DNA of 64,000 nucleotides from Acuticoccus sp965213555 (GTDB lineage Bacteria > Pseudomonadota > Alphaproteobacteria > Rhizobiales > Amorphaceae): positions 2,976,001-3,040,000 of the forward strand of contig NZ_OZ243890.1 of the NCBI RefSeq assembly GCF_965213555.1. The letters run 5' to 3'. Below the pieces are notes generated by a model. That model saw only the letters and a list, made by a program, of their open reading frames with translations. It was not told where the DNA came from and did no database searches. Below are positions 26,296 through 34,686 of the stretch, piece by piece. The position numbers and the translations under genes are program-made. Position 1 is the first letter of the stretch. Every line of letters starts with the position of its first letter.

Positions 26296-26573
26296 GGTGT
26301 CCCCCCTTGCGCTCGGCTCGCTGGTCTCTGCCGGTGCGACCGATCTTAGGGGCCGCCTCGGGGGCCTGCCAACAGGCGTCAGCGGACACTGGTGCGCCCC
26401 GCGCAGAGAAAGAGCGGCGCACCACATCCGTCCTGCGACGCCGTCAATATCGGCAGGCGCTATGTTCTCGCCGCCTCCCGCATGGTTGCAATCATATGAA
26501 CGGTCCGAGTCTCCGGAGGCACGTCATTGGCGGCGGGTACGCTCCGCGTGCGTCGGCGCAGAGGCAATGGCTG

Positions 26574-28358
26574 TCAGCGCGGGCCGAGCAGGCCGAGATC
26601 GGTGGCCATGATCTGCAGTGCGAGATACTTTGAGTTGATGCGGACGTGGGGCAGCGCGCCGGCGATGAACCAGAGATTCTCCTGCGGCGTACGGCGGAAC
26701 ATGTTGTTCAGCTCGCCATCGTCGCCGAGGCCCCAGACCGGTCCGATCCGTTCCACCATCTCCTCGCCGAGGGCGCGGCGCACCAGCTCGCTCTGCCCGT
26801 AGTAGCCCGTCGCGAGCACGATCAGATCCGCCGGAACCGTGGTCCCGTCCTTCAGCAGCGCGCCTTCGGCGGTGAACCGCTCGATGGTCTCGTAGTGCAG
26901 GAGGCCGAGCTCACCCCTGATCATCAGCTCGGAGCTTCCCGCGTCCAGATTGTAGCCGCCGCCCCGGCGGAAATACTTCATCTGGTGGCCCGTCTCATCC
27001 TCCCCGACGTCGAACTTGAAGCCGATGCGCTTGAGGCCGCCGATCATCTCCTTGTCGAGCTCCAACATGACCTTCGTGGCCATGCGGTAGCCCTCCACCA
27101 TCAGCGCTGGCGTTGTTGAGGACACGATGAGATCGCAGTCCTCGAGCGGCGGCCCCTCGTCCCAGACAGCCTCGTTCAGCCGCGCGCTCGGGTCGATCGA
27201 CACGACGGTAGTCGACCCGCGCTGGATCAGTGTGGTCTTCACGCCGAAGCTGTGAAGGTCGAGCGCGATGTCGTTGGCGCTGCTACCGGTCCCGATGATG
27301 AACGCGCGCTTCCCTGCCCAATTCGCCCCGGTTTCGAACCCTTCTGAGTGGATGACCTCGCCCTTGAAGTCGGCGAGGCCCGGGATGTCGGGCACGTAGG
27401 GATAGCTGCTGACGCCGTTGGCGAAGACGAGATGCTTTGGCCGTACCACTCGCTCGCTGCCGTCGCCACGCTTCAGCCGCGCCGTCCAGGTCTTCGACGT
27501 CTCGTCCCACCCGCCGCCGACGAACTCGGTGTCGGTCCAGCAGTTGATCTCCATCGCGTCGGCGTAGAACTCGAACCAGTTTCCCAGCATGTCCTTTGGG
27601 ACATACGTCGGGAAGGTCGGCGGGAAGTGTAGGTAGGGGAGGTGGTTCAGGTGGATCGAGTTGTGAAGCGCGAGCGAGTGGTAGCGCTTGCGCCAGCTGT
27701 CGCCAATCCGCGGCCACCGCTCGACCACGAGGTTGTCGATGCCGAGCGCGTTCAGCCGCGCGGCTATGGCGAGCCCCGCCTGCGCACCGCCGATCACGAG
27801 GACGGTCGGCTCGCGGTCTTCGTAGGCGACGGCGGCCCGGCGCACGTCCAACCAGTTCTTGCCGCCGAAGTTGCGTGAGTAGGCGTCGCCGGTCGGGCGG
27901 TTCGCACCGATCCTCTCCGGGTGACCGGCAATCTCCTCGAGCGCGGTGGAAAGGTGCCACACCTTCAGGCCGTCGTTGGCGGGGGACAGGCGGATGATGC
28001 CGTCGCCACCGCCGATCCCGGTGGTGAACTCGAAGATCGCCTCGATGCAGTCGCGGCCGACGCGGCGCACGTGCCGCGGCGGCTTGCGGCCTTCCGGCAG
28101 GTGAAAGTCGTGCGCCTTCATGTCGGCCTGCCCCGCGGCGAGCCCCGCGGCGATGTCGTCACAACCGCGTGCCGAGGAGAAGTCCCAGGTGAAGGCGAGG
28201 ATGTCGCGCCAGTGGCAGTTCTCGTGGAACAGGCTCGCGATGCGCGCCTTGTCCCTGGCGGCCAGTGCGGTCTCGAAGGCCGCGAGCCAGTGCTCGACCG
28301 CGTCCCTCACCTCGCTGGAAGGGTCGTAGGCGTGGATCGTCTGGGCTACGTCGTCCAT
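26574..28358 (-). CDS. Flavin-dependent monooxygenase with N-terminal SnoaL-like domain
   Basis: Class B type NAD(P)H/FAD monooxygenase, 594 residues. Residues about 15-145 look like an NTF2/SnoaL fold (VEHWLAAFETALAARDKARIASLF, CHWRDILAFTWDF), then the FAD site VLVIGGAQAGLAIAARLNALG and the NADPH site AFIIGTGSSANDIALDL. The fingerprint between them is FKGEVIHSEGF (F-x-G-x3-H-x3-F), which matches flavin monooxygenases rather than type I Baeyer-Villiger enzymes, whose motif ends in W. Followed by LIVLATGYYGQ. Same strand as and downstream of an esterase gene, so oxygenation followed by hydrolysis is plausible. Substrate unknown. Confidence 0.9.
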   Translation of the reverse strand: MDDVAQTIHAYDPSSEVRDAVEHWLAAFETALAARDKARIASLFHENCHWRDILAFTWDFSSARGCDDIAAGLAAGQADMKAHDFHLPEGRKPPRHVRRVGRDCIEAIFEFTTGIGGGDGIIRLSPANDGLKVWHLSTALEEIAGHPERIGANRPTGDAYSRNFGGKNWLDVRRAAVAYEDREPTVLVIGGAQAGLAIAARLNALGIDNLVVERWPRIGDSWRKRYHSLALHNSIHLNHLPYLHFPPTFPTYVPKDMLGNWFEFYADAMEINCWTDTEFVGGGWDETSKTWTARLKRGDGSERVVRPKHLVFANGVSSYPYVPDIPGLADFKGEVIHSEGFETGANWAGKRAFIIGTGSSANDIALDLHSFGVKTTLIQRGSTTVVSIDPSARLNEAVWDEGPPLEDCDLIVSSTTPALMVEGYRMATKVMLELDKEMIGGLKRIGFKFDVGEDETGHQMKYFRRGGGYNLDAGSSELMIRGELGLLHYETIERFTAEGALLKDGTTVPADLIVLATGYYGQSELVRRALGEEMVERIGPVWGLGDDGELNNMFRRTPQENLWFIAGALPHVRINSKYLALQIMATDLGLLGPR

Positions 28359-28591
28359 TCGAGTGTCCTCCGTCTGTCATCATCATCGGCATGTCGTGGC
28401 GGCTAAGGCCCCTTCTCCCGCTAGAGAGGGCCTGTGCGCGATCTCCGCGGCGGCGGCGCGCGCCGTCGAACTCCGAGTGTGCAGCGGCTGTGTGCGCAGC
28501 AGCGCGTCCCACCGCTGCCCATCTCTGACGCGGCGTCTTCGACCGCGCCCTGCCGCGGTCGGCAACCCGCTTCAGGCGAGCGCAAAGCGCA

Positions 28592-29578
28592 TCAGGCCAC
28601 CTCCGTGCGCTGCCCGACGACCGTCGGGCCGGCCGTGGCCGGGTCGGCGGCACCTAGGGTGGACGCGAGGAAGCGTGCGACCGTCTGCACCGCCGGCGCG
28701 GCGGGCGAAATCAACCTGTCCATCGGCAGGAAGCCGTGCAGCATTCCCGGAACGCGCCACGTCGTGGTCATCACGCCGGCCGTTACGAGGCGCTGCGCGT
28801 AGGCTTCCCCTTCGTCGCGCAGCGGGTCGTGGCTTGCGGTGAGCACCAGCGCCGGCGGCAGGCCGTCGAGCCGCTCGGCGCGGAGCGGCGAGGCGCGCCA
28901 GTGGAGCGGGTCGCGGCTGCCGAGATAAGTCCTGCCGAACCACCTCAGCGAGGCCCCCGTCAGAAGATGGCCCTCGGCGAACTCGGTATGCGAGCGCGTG
29001 TCCATCGCGAGGTCGGTTACCGGATAAAGGAGGATCTGGCAGGCGAGGCTCGGCCCGCCCGTGTCGCGTGCATCAATTGCCGCCACCGTCGCGAGCGTTC
29101 CGCCAGCGCTGTCTCCGCCGACGCCGAGCCGGCTCGCGTCGAAGCCGAGCGACCCGACCTCGCCGGCGAGCGCGCGCACCGCCGCCGTGGCATCCTCGAT
29201 CGCCGCTGGGAACGGGTGCTCGGGGGCGAGGCGATACTCTACCGACGCGACCGCGCAACCGGAGCCGTTGGCGAGGCGGCGGCAGAGGCCGTCGTGCGAC
29301 CCGATCCCGCCGAGCACCCATCCGCCGCCATGGAAGTAGACGAGGAGCGGCAGCGGCCGAGAGACGTTTGGCCTGTAGAGCCGCACGGGGAGCGCCCCGC
29401 CCGGGCCGGCGAGCTCGATCGTCTCGACCGCGGTGACCGGCTGAGGCGGCCCCATCGTCGCCTCGCGGCTGGCCGCGTAGGCGGCGCGAGCCTCCTCGAC
29501 GCTCATCGCCTCATAGGGCGGGCGGCCGGCCTCGCGGATGAGGTCGAGCACCTTCTGCGAATCGGGATGAAGCTTCAT
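28592..29578 (-). CDS. Alpha/beta hydrolase, HSL-type esterase/lipase
   Basis: Hydrolyses short-chain carboxylic esters. 328 residues from the ATG at 29578 (the open frame goes further but without similarity). Motifs of the hormone-sensitive lipase family: oxyanion hole YFHGGGWVLG, nucleophile GDSAGG, acid in SHDPLRDEGEAY, and His in MLHGFLPM. Upstream of the monooxygenase on the same strand with a 233-bp gap containing nothing recognisable. Likely cotranscribed, acting on an ester made by the monooxygenase or imported. Confidence 0.9.
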   Translation of the reverse strand: MKLHPDSQKVLDLIREAGRPPYEAMSVEEARAAYAASREATMGPPQPVTAVETIELAGPGGALPVRLYRPNVSRPLPLLVYFHGGGWVLGGIGSHDGLCRRLANGSGCAVASVEYRLAPEHPFPAAIEDATAAVRALAGEVGSLGFDASRLGVGGDSAGGTLATVAAIDARDTGGPSLACQILLYPVTDLAMDTRSHTEFAEGHLLTGASLRWFGRTYLGSRDPLHWRASPLRAERLDGLPPALVLTASHDPLRDEGEAYAQRLVTAGVMTTTWRVPGMLHGFLPMDRLISPAAPAVQTVARFLASTLGAADPATAGPTVVGQRTEVA

Positions 29579-29881
29579 CGCCCGCACTCCACGCCGCACC
29601 GGAGGGATCCGCGAAGGCGAAGCACCGAGGTCGTCAGATGCGGATCGGCATGGCGGGTTCCTGAAAGCGGGCCGAACTCCATGACGTCCCTCCCAGACCT
29701 TGTTTATGTTGTTCGATGTCGGCGGCGGCGAGGCGTGGCCAGCACCCTCCATCAGGGCCACGCGAGCAATTCGGTGACCATGGGATGGCGACATCGACTA
29801 CTGGATAATAGGCGCGGGCGGGAACGCTGATAAGACGTTGCTCGCGGGCACCATCTTTGCAGCAGGTGCAAAGATCTCTCT
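29579..29881. other. Intergenic region upstream of the esterase
   Basis: 303 bp without a gene between the esterase start and the stop of the iron alcohol dehydrogenase, both on the reverse strand. It should hold the esterase promoter. Its far end carries the palindrome annotated at 29853-29875. Confidence 0.5.
29853..29875 (-). promoter_or_regulatory. Palindromic element, copy A (candidate LysR-type operator)
   Basis: A perfect 9-bp inverted repeat (ATCTTTGCA, 5-nt spacer, TGCAAAGAT). Read toward the esterase it is CTTTGCA-N5-TGCAAAGATGGTG, identical in all 20 fixed positions and in orientation to copy B upstream of the gene at 32438. The inner part fits T-N11-A. It begins seven bases after the stop of the iron alcohol dehydrogenase, so a terminator hairpin is the alternative, but no T-run follows. 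Confidence 0.55.
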
Positions 29882-31045
29882 CTACCAGGCCGTCTCCAGG
29901 ATCTCCATCACGTCCTCCTTGCGCTCGACCGGACGCGGGTTGCCGGAGGCCTGCCCGCTGGCGACGACCGTGCGTGCGATCTGCGGGAGCTGCTCGCGGG
30001 TGACCCCGACCTCGCGCAGCGTGGTGGGCTGCCCGAGCTCGCGCAGGAGCTCCAGGAGCGCGTCGGCCGCATCGGCGCCGGGGCGCCCGAGGAGCTCGGC
30101 GATCAGCGCCTGCCGCTCCTCTGTCGCCGGCTTGTTGAATCGCAGTGTCGCCGGGAGGAGGACGCAGGAGCAGTGCCCGTGCGGCACGTGCGCGATGGCG
30201 GCGAGTGAGTAGCTGATGCCGTGGCTCGCCCCGTGCTGACCGCGACCCATTCCGGTGGTGGACAGCCAGACGGCCATCAGGGCGTCGAGGCGCGCGTCGA
30301 GATCATCGCGGTCCTTGCGGGTCCCGCGCAGCGCCTCCTGCATCGTCCTGAGCCCGTGCATGCAGGTGGCGTCGGTGAAGGGGTTGGCCTTGGGCGAGTA
30401 GATCGACTCGACGGCGTGGTCGATCGCGCGGACGGCCGTAGAGTACCACAACCCGTCCTCGGTGTGGCGAGCGACGGCCGGGTCGAGGATCACCGAGATC
30501 GGGACAAGGGATGAACCGACGTAGAGGTCCTTCTTGTGGCGCACGTCGTCCACCGAGCCGGCGGTGGTGGTGTACTCGGCGCCTGAGAGCGTGGTTGGCA
30601 CCGCGATCTGGCGGATCGTGCCCCGCTTGAAGCCAGGGTTCGCGAGCGTACCGTCGGCGGCGCGTCGCATGTGGAAGGCGTCGAAGTCCTCGTGCGCGCG
30701 GACGTCCTCGGCGAGCATGAGCTGGACCATCTTCGCGCCGTCGATGGACGAGCCGCCGCCGACGGACAGGAGGAGGTCCGGTTGCGCTTCGCGCGCCTTC
30801 TCGACCGCCTTGAGGAGGGCCGTACGCGGCGAGTGCGCGGGCATCTCGTCGAAGAGGCCGACGAAGCGGGCCCCGAGCGCGGACTTGAGGTCGTCGATGA
30901 CGGGGGTCCTCCGGCTCAGGGTGCCCGAACACATGATGAAGACGCGCTCGGCGCCGAGCGAGTCCATCTGGCTCGCCAGCGCTTCGGCCACCGGAATGCC
31001 GAAGATCACCCGCTCCTGCGGGAACTGCTCCTGTATCCCTCGCAT
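29882..31045 (-). CDS. Iron-containing alcohol dehydrogenase / maleylacetate reductase-like
   Basis: Group III metal-dependent dehydrogenase, 387 residues from the ATG at 31045. NAD-binding GGGSSIDGAKM, PTTLSGAEYT, and metal-site segments AIDHAVES, GASHGISYSLAAIAHVPHGH are present. Maleylacetate reductases of aromatic degradation and alcohol dehydrogenases share this layout; without the ring-cleavage partner nearby the choice stays open. Divergent from the LysR regulator at 31292 (247-bp gap), the classic layout of a regulator next to its target. Confidence 0.88.
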   Translation of the reverse strand: MRGIQEQFPQERVIFGIPVAEALASQMDSLGAERVFIMCSGTLSRRTPVIDDLKSALGARFVGLFDEMPAHSPRTALLKAVEKAREAQPDLLLSVGGGSSIDGAKMVQLMLAEDVRAHEDFDAFHMRRAADGTLANPGFKRGTIRQIAVPTTLSGAEYTTTAGSVDDVRHKKDLYVGSSLVPISVILDPAVARHTEDGLWYSTAVRAIDHAVESIYSPKANPFTDATCMHGLRTMQEALRGTRKDRDDLDARLDALMAVWLSTTGMGRGQHGASHGISYSLAAIAHVPHGHCSCVLLPATLRFNKPATEERQALIAELLGRPGADAADALLELLRELGQPTTLREVGVTREQLPQIARTVVASGQASGNPRPVERKEDVMEILETAW

Positions 31046-31291
31046 GTCGCTTCCTGCCCGTGTGTCTTCTTCGCGCGCACTTCGCTGCGCTTGCGGGCGA
31101 TGGTCGCCGACGAAGGGAGGCTTGGGAAGAGATAGGGCGGACAAAGCTTCTTCTCGCCCGCTGAAACAATGTTCCCGCAAGATCTTCGAACGGCCGTCCG
31201 TCGGTGCGCGGAGGCGCGCCAGTCGGCCGTCGCTCGCACGGCGCCACCTTCGGCCGTATCGTTGCGCCTCTGGGCGGTATGGGACGTTTCG

Positions 31292-32224
31292 ATGGAAGGA
31301 CCGGCGTTGGAGGCTCCGAAGGGGATCAGGCTGCTTGTCCGGGTGGTGCAGACCGGAAGCTTCTCGGCCGCAGGCCGGACATTGGGCCTCTCACCGGCCA
31401 CCGTCTCGCGACAGATCAATGCTTTGGAGTCGTCTCTCAGCGTGAGGTTGTTCTACCGGACGAGCCGCAAGCTGAAGCTCACCGAGGCGGGCCAGCTCTT
31501 CTACGACAACGCGCGCGAGATCGAGAACCGGTTCGGCGAGCTCGCGCGCATCCTCGCCGAACACCAGAGCGAGCCACGCGGCCTCCTGCACGTCCATACC
31601 CGGCACGCGCTCGCGACCCACTTTCTGGCCCCCGTCATCCCGGCCTTCCATGCGCGCTACCCGAACGTGACGCTGAAGCTCTGGCTGACAGAGGACACGC
31701 AGGATCTCGTCGAGCGCGACGTTGATGTCGCCCTGCGCCTCGGCAACCTTGAGGAGCCGGCGCTCGCCGTACGCAAGCTGATGGACGCGTCGGCGCGCGT
31801 CGTGTTCGCGAGCCCGGACTACCTCGCGCGCACGCCGCCGATCCGCGAGCCGGAGGACCTGTTCGCCCACAACTGTCTTACCTTCCTCGACGGGCGGTTC
31901 GAGGACGGTCACGCCGTATGGCGCTTCCAGCGGGACGACGACGTTCGGGAGTTGCGCGTGCGCGGCGCCCTCCAGGTGAACAACCCCGCCGTGCTGGTAG
32001 ACGCGGCGCTCGCCGGGATGGGGATCGCGCTCCTCCCCATCTGGTGCCTCGGCGGCGCGCTCTCGGACGAGCGGCTGGTGCATGTGCTGCCCGAGTACCG
32101 CACCAGCCCCACCACCTTCGACCACTCCATCTACGTCGTCTACGAGAAGTCCCGCCACGTTCCACCCAAGGTGCGCGCCTTCGTGGACTTCCTCGTCGAA
32201 GCCTACCGCGGCCGCGCCTCCTGA
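31292..32224 (+). CDS. LysR family transcriptional regulator
   Basis: 310 residues. Winged helix-turn-helix GSFSAAGRTLGLSPATVSRQINALE and RLFYRTSRKLKLTEAG in the first 70 residues, then a two-lobed effector domain (VDVALRLGNLEEPALAVRKL, PAVLVDAALAGMGIALLP). Start at the ATG 31292, giving the usual N-terminus; the longer open frame is not LysR-like. Divergent from the iron alcohol dehydrogenase and flanked by two copies of a T-N11-A palindrome (29853, 32267), which are candidate binding sites. Effector unknown, presumably the substrate of the adjoining pathway. Confidence 0.93.
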   Translation: MEGPALEAPKGIRLLVRVVQTGSFSAAGRTLGLSPATVSRQINALESSLSVRLFYRTSRKLKLTEAGQLFYDNAREIENRFGELARILAEHQSEPRGLLHVHTRHALATHFLAPVIPAFHARYPNVTLKLWLTEDTQDLVERDVDVALRLGNLEEPALAVRKLMDASARVVFASPDYLARTPPIREPEDLFAHNCLTFLDGRFEDGHAVWRFQRDDDVRELRVRGALQVNNPAVLVDAALAGMGIALLPIWCLGGALSDERLVHVLPEYRTSPTTFDHSIYVVYEKSRHVPPKVRAFVDFLVEAYRGRAS

Positions 32225-32266
32225 CCGGCGGCGACCGTGGCGGCGCGCGGCGTCCGCATGATCGGC

Positions 32267-32285
32267 CTTTGCAGTGGTTGCAAAG
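32267..32285 (+). promoter_or_regulatory. Palindromic element, copy B (candidate LysR-type operator)
   Basis: CTTTGCA (32267-32273), spacer GTGGT, TGCAAAG (32279-32285), followed by ATGGTG. It lies 153 bp upstream of the ATG of the tandem-domain protein and reads in the same direction relative to its downstream gene as copy A. It comes 42 bp after the LysR stop and has no T-run. Confidence 0.55.
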
Positions 32286-32437
32286 ATGGTGATCGTGTAT
32301 CACTGTTCTCGCCGTGCTCCGCTCATACTATCGTGCCGTCGGGCGGCATCGACGGCCTGTTCTTTGGAGCGGCCTGCTGCGCGAACCAGATGAGCTGGCG
32401 ATCCGCTTGGCGGACAGGACCGGCCACGGGAGGATGC

Positions 32438-33235
32438 ATGGCAGACGGAGCAACCCGCAGGCGCGCCCTGCGGGAGGAATTCCAGCGATCGCGCGGCTAC
32501 TGGAGCGACGTCTGGAACGACGTCCTGGAACTCGACCCCGACTTCTTCGAGGCATACCTGAACCTTTCGTCCGTCCCTTGGCGCCGGGCGGGAGGTCTCG
32601 AGCCCAAGCTGCGCGAGCTGATCTACGTCGCGATCGACGCCTCGACGACGCACCTCTATGGGTCCGGCACCAGGATCCACATGCAGAACGCCCTCAAGTA
32701 CGGAGCGACGCGCGAGGAGATCCTTGAGGTCCTCCAGCTCACCTCCGTTCTCGGCGTTCACTCCTGCACCGTGGGTGTCCCGATCCTGCTGGAGGAGCTC
32801 GCGCTCGCCGGCCGCACGGTGGAAACCCAGCAGCCCCTCCCGGTCGAGCAGGAGGCGCTGAAGGCGGAGTTCATCGAAACTCGCGGCTACTGGAGCGATC
32901 TGTGGGAAGGCGTCTTGCGCCTCTCGCCGGAGTACTTCGAGGCCTACAAGGAATTCTCGTCCGTCCCCTGGCGCAATGGTACGCTCTCGCCGCGAGACAA
33001 GGAGCTGATCTACGTCGCCATCGACGCCGCGACGACCCACCTCTACGAGCCCGGCATTCGGATCCACATCCGCAACGCGCTGAAGCACGGGGCGACGGCT
33101 CAGGAGATCATGGAAGTCTTCGAGCTGATCAGCGTGCTCGGCATCCACACCTGCACCGACAGCGTGCCGATCCTCGTCGAGCTCACCGCCGAGGCAGCGA
33201 GCGAGCGCCCCGGCGCGGTGGCCGGTACAGACTGA
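32438..33235 (+). CDS. Tandem carboxymuconolactone decarboxylase (CMD/AhpD-like) domain protein
   Basis: 265 residues made of two homologous ~120-residue halves: EEFQRSRGYWSDVWNDVLEL and AEFIETRGYWSDLWEGVLRL; SSVPWRR and SSVPWRN; RIHMQNALKYGATREEILEV and RIHIRNALKHGATAQEIMEV. CMD proteins are small helical enzymes that normally work as oligomers; here the repeat builds the dimer into one chain. The AhpD redox pair CxxC is absent, and the position holds THLYGSG / THLYEPG, so a peroxidase role is unlikely; decarboxylase or lactonase-like chemistry is open. Start ATG 32438 follows GGGAGG. The ABC transporter operon comes next. Confidence 0.85.
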   Translation: MADGATRRRALREEFQRSRGYWSDVWNDVLELDPDFFEAYLNLSSVPWRRAGGLEPKLRELIYVAIDASTTHLYGSGTRIHMQNALKYGATREEILEVLQLTSVLGVHSCTVGVPILLEELALAGRTVETQQPLPVEQEALKAEFIETRGYWSDLWEGVLRLSPEYFEAYKEFSSVPWRNGTLSPRDKELIYVAIDAATTHLYEPGIRIHIRNALKHGATAQEIMEVFELISVLGIHTCTDSVPILVELTAEAASERPGAVAGTD

Positions 33236-33387
33236 CACGGGCTACGCGGGACCGCATGGCCGGTTCGGTCGAGGCGCGGCACGGACGACCGCCGAGCCGG
33301 CCGACGCATCGGGATGCTGTCCTGGAAAGCTTCCAACCAAGACGATGCCCCCGGAAAACGGGGTGCGAAAAAGGGAGAATACACAAG

Positions 33388-34611
33388 ATGGTCAACAACG
33401 CGCGCCTGTCCGCGGCGCTACTCGCAGCCGCAGGGATGTCGACCCTTCTCGCGGGCGCTCCGGCCATGGCACAGGACGACACCGTCTCGATCGGCTTCAC
33501 GACCGCGCTCACCGGCCCGTTCAACGAGTTTGGCGAGGGCTATCGCCGCGGCGTCGAGATCGCCGTCGAGGAGTGGAACGAGAAGGGCGGTGTCAACGGC
33601 GTGCCGGTCGAGATCGGCATAGCGCTCGACGACCAACTTGTGCCCGACCGCGCCGTACAGAACATGCGTCGCGTCCTGGACGACGCGAACATCGAGCTGC
33701 TCATCGCCCCGTCCGGAAGCGGTCCGACACTCGCAGTGGTCGACATGCTTCAGGCGGACGGCCGCCCTGTGTGCAACACGCAAGCTCAGACTCCGTCGAT
33801 CGTCTACCCTGAGGGAGACGACGGTGCGCCGCGTCCTAACATCTTTTCGATCACAATCAGTAACACCATCGAGGCGCAAAAGCTGGCGACCGTGCTTGCC
33901 GACGAGTATGACAGCGTCGCGATCCTTCACGAAAGCACCGGCTACGGCGTCACCGGCGCGGAACTGGTCGAAGAAGAACTTCAGAAGCTCAATCCTAACA
34001 TCAAGATCAACGTCGAAAGTTTCAACCAACGTTCGCAGGACTTTACTGCACAACTTGCCCGGTCCCAGCGGTCGGGCGCTGGTGTGCTTCTGGTGATCGG
34101 CCTCGGCGCTGACCTTGCGGTCATCCGCAAGAACATGGCCCGGCTGAACATCAACCTTCCGCTGTACGCCACCGCTGGCGGCGTTACGCCGCCGTACATC
34201 GAGGGCGCGGGCGACCTCGTTGTCGGCACACGCGCCGCAAGCGTACGAGCGCTCGGAGAGGAGTCGCTGCCCGAGGCTACGCAGGGCTTTGCAGAGCGGT
34301 ACAAGGAAAAGTATGGGATCGACCGCTGGTGGGGAGACAATCCGGACCGGCCCCAGATCGCCATGGCCTCGACTGTCATGTCCGGGTACGACTGCGCCAA
34401 CCTCTTGTTCGACGCCGTCCGCCGAGCCGGTACAACCGAGCCTGAAGCGGTGGTCGCGGCAATGAACGAGACCGAGTCTTGGCCGGGCGCCTCCATTCGA
34501 TCGATCTCGTTTACCGCGGACGATCACACTGCGATGGAGGTCGACGATCTCTTCATCTACGAAATGCAGAAGGACGGCGATCAAATCGTCTTCGTTCCGG
34601 TCTCGGAATAG
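33388..34611 (+). CDS. Branched-chain amino-acid type ABC transporter, substrate-binding protein
   Basis: Periplasmic receptor, 407 residues from the ATG at 33388. Sec signal peptide with cleavage after AMA (about residue 28), then the LivJ-type fold: SIGFTTALTGPFNEFGEGYRRG, VEWNEKGGVNG-like region, NMRRVLDDANIELLIAPSGS, and GYDCANLLFDAVRRAG. Codon use is less GC-biased than the genes around it. Members of this family bind amino acids, but many alphaproteobacterial paralogues bind aromatic or other organic acids; the catabolic context favours the latter. Followed by a strong hairpin before the permease genes. Confidence 0.92.
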   Translation: MVNNARLSAALLAAAGMSTLLAGAPAMAQDDTVSIGFTTALTGPFNEFGEGYRRGVEIAVEEWNEKGGVNGVPVEIGIALDDQLVPDRAVQNMRRVLDDANIELLIAPSGSGPTLAVVDMLQADGRPVCNTQAQTPSIVYPEGDDGAPRPNIFSITISNTIEAQKLATVLADEYDSVAILHESTGYGVTGAELVEEELQKLNPNIKINVESFNQRSQDFTAQLARSQRSGAGVLLVIGLGADLAVIRKNMARLNINLPLYATAGGVTPPYIEGAGDLVVGTRAASVRALGEESLPEATQGFAERYKEKYGIDRWWGDNPDRPQIAMASTVMSGYDCANLLFDAVRRAGTTEPEAVVAAMNETESWPGASIRSISFTADDHTAMEVDDLFIYEMQKDGDQIVFVPVSE

Positions 34612-34620
34612 GTTGCCCAA

Positions 34621-34647
34621 CCGGCGCGCTTCATCGGGGCGCGCCGG
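34621..34647 (+). terminator. Intra-operon hairpin between binding protein and permeases
   Basis: CCGGCGCGC (34621-34629) and GCGCGCCGG (34639-34647) form a perfect 9-bp GC stem with a 9-nt loop, nine bases after the binding-protein stop. No T-run. Such hairpins in Liv operons usually stabilise the upstream message so the receptor is made in excess over the membrane subunits. Confidence 0.6.
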
Positions 34648-34686
34648 GACTGCATCCGCCTACCGATCAATCGGGACAGAGTGTCA

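Noticed and set aside
29853..29875. Simple intrinsic terminator of the iron alcohol dehydrogenase
   Set aside because: No T-run follows, and the same oriented 20-position pattern recurs upstream of a different gene, so a regulatory site is the better reading, though not proven.
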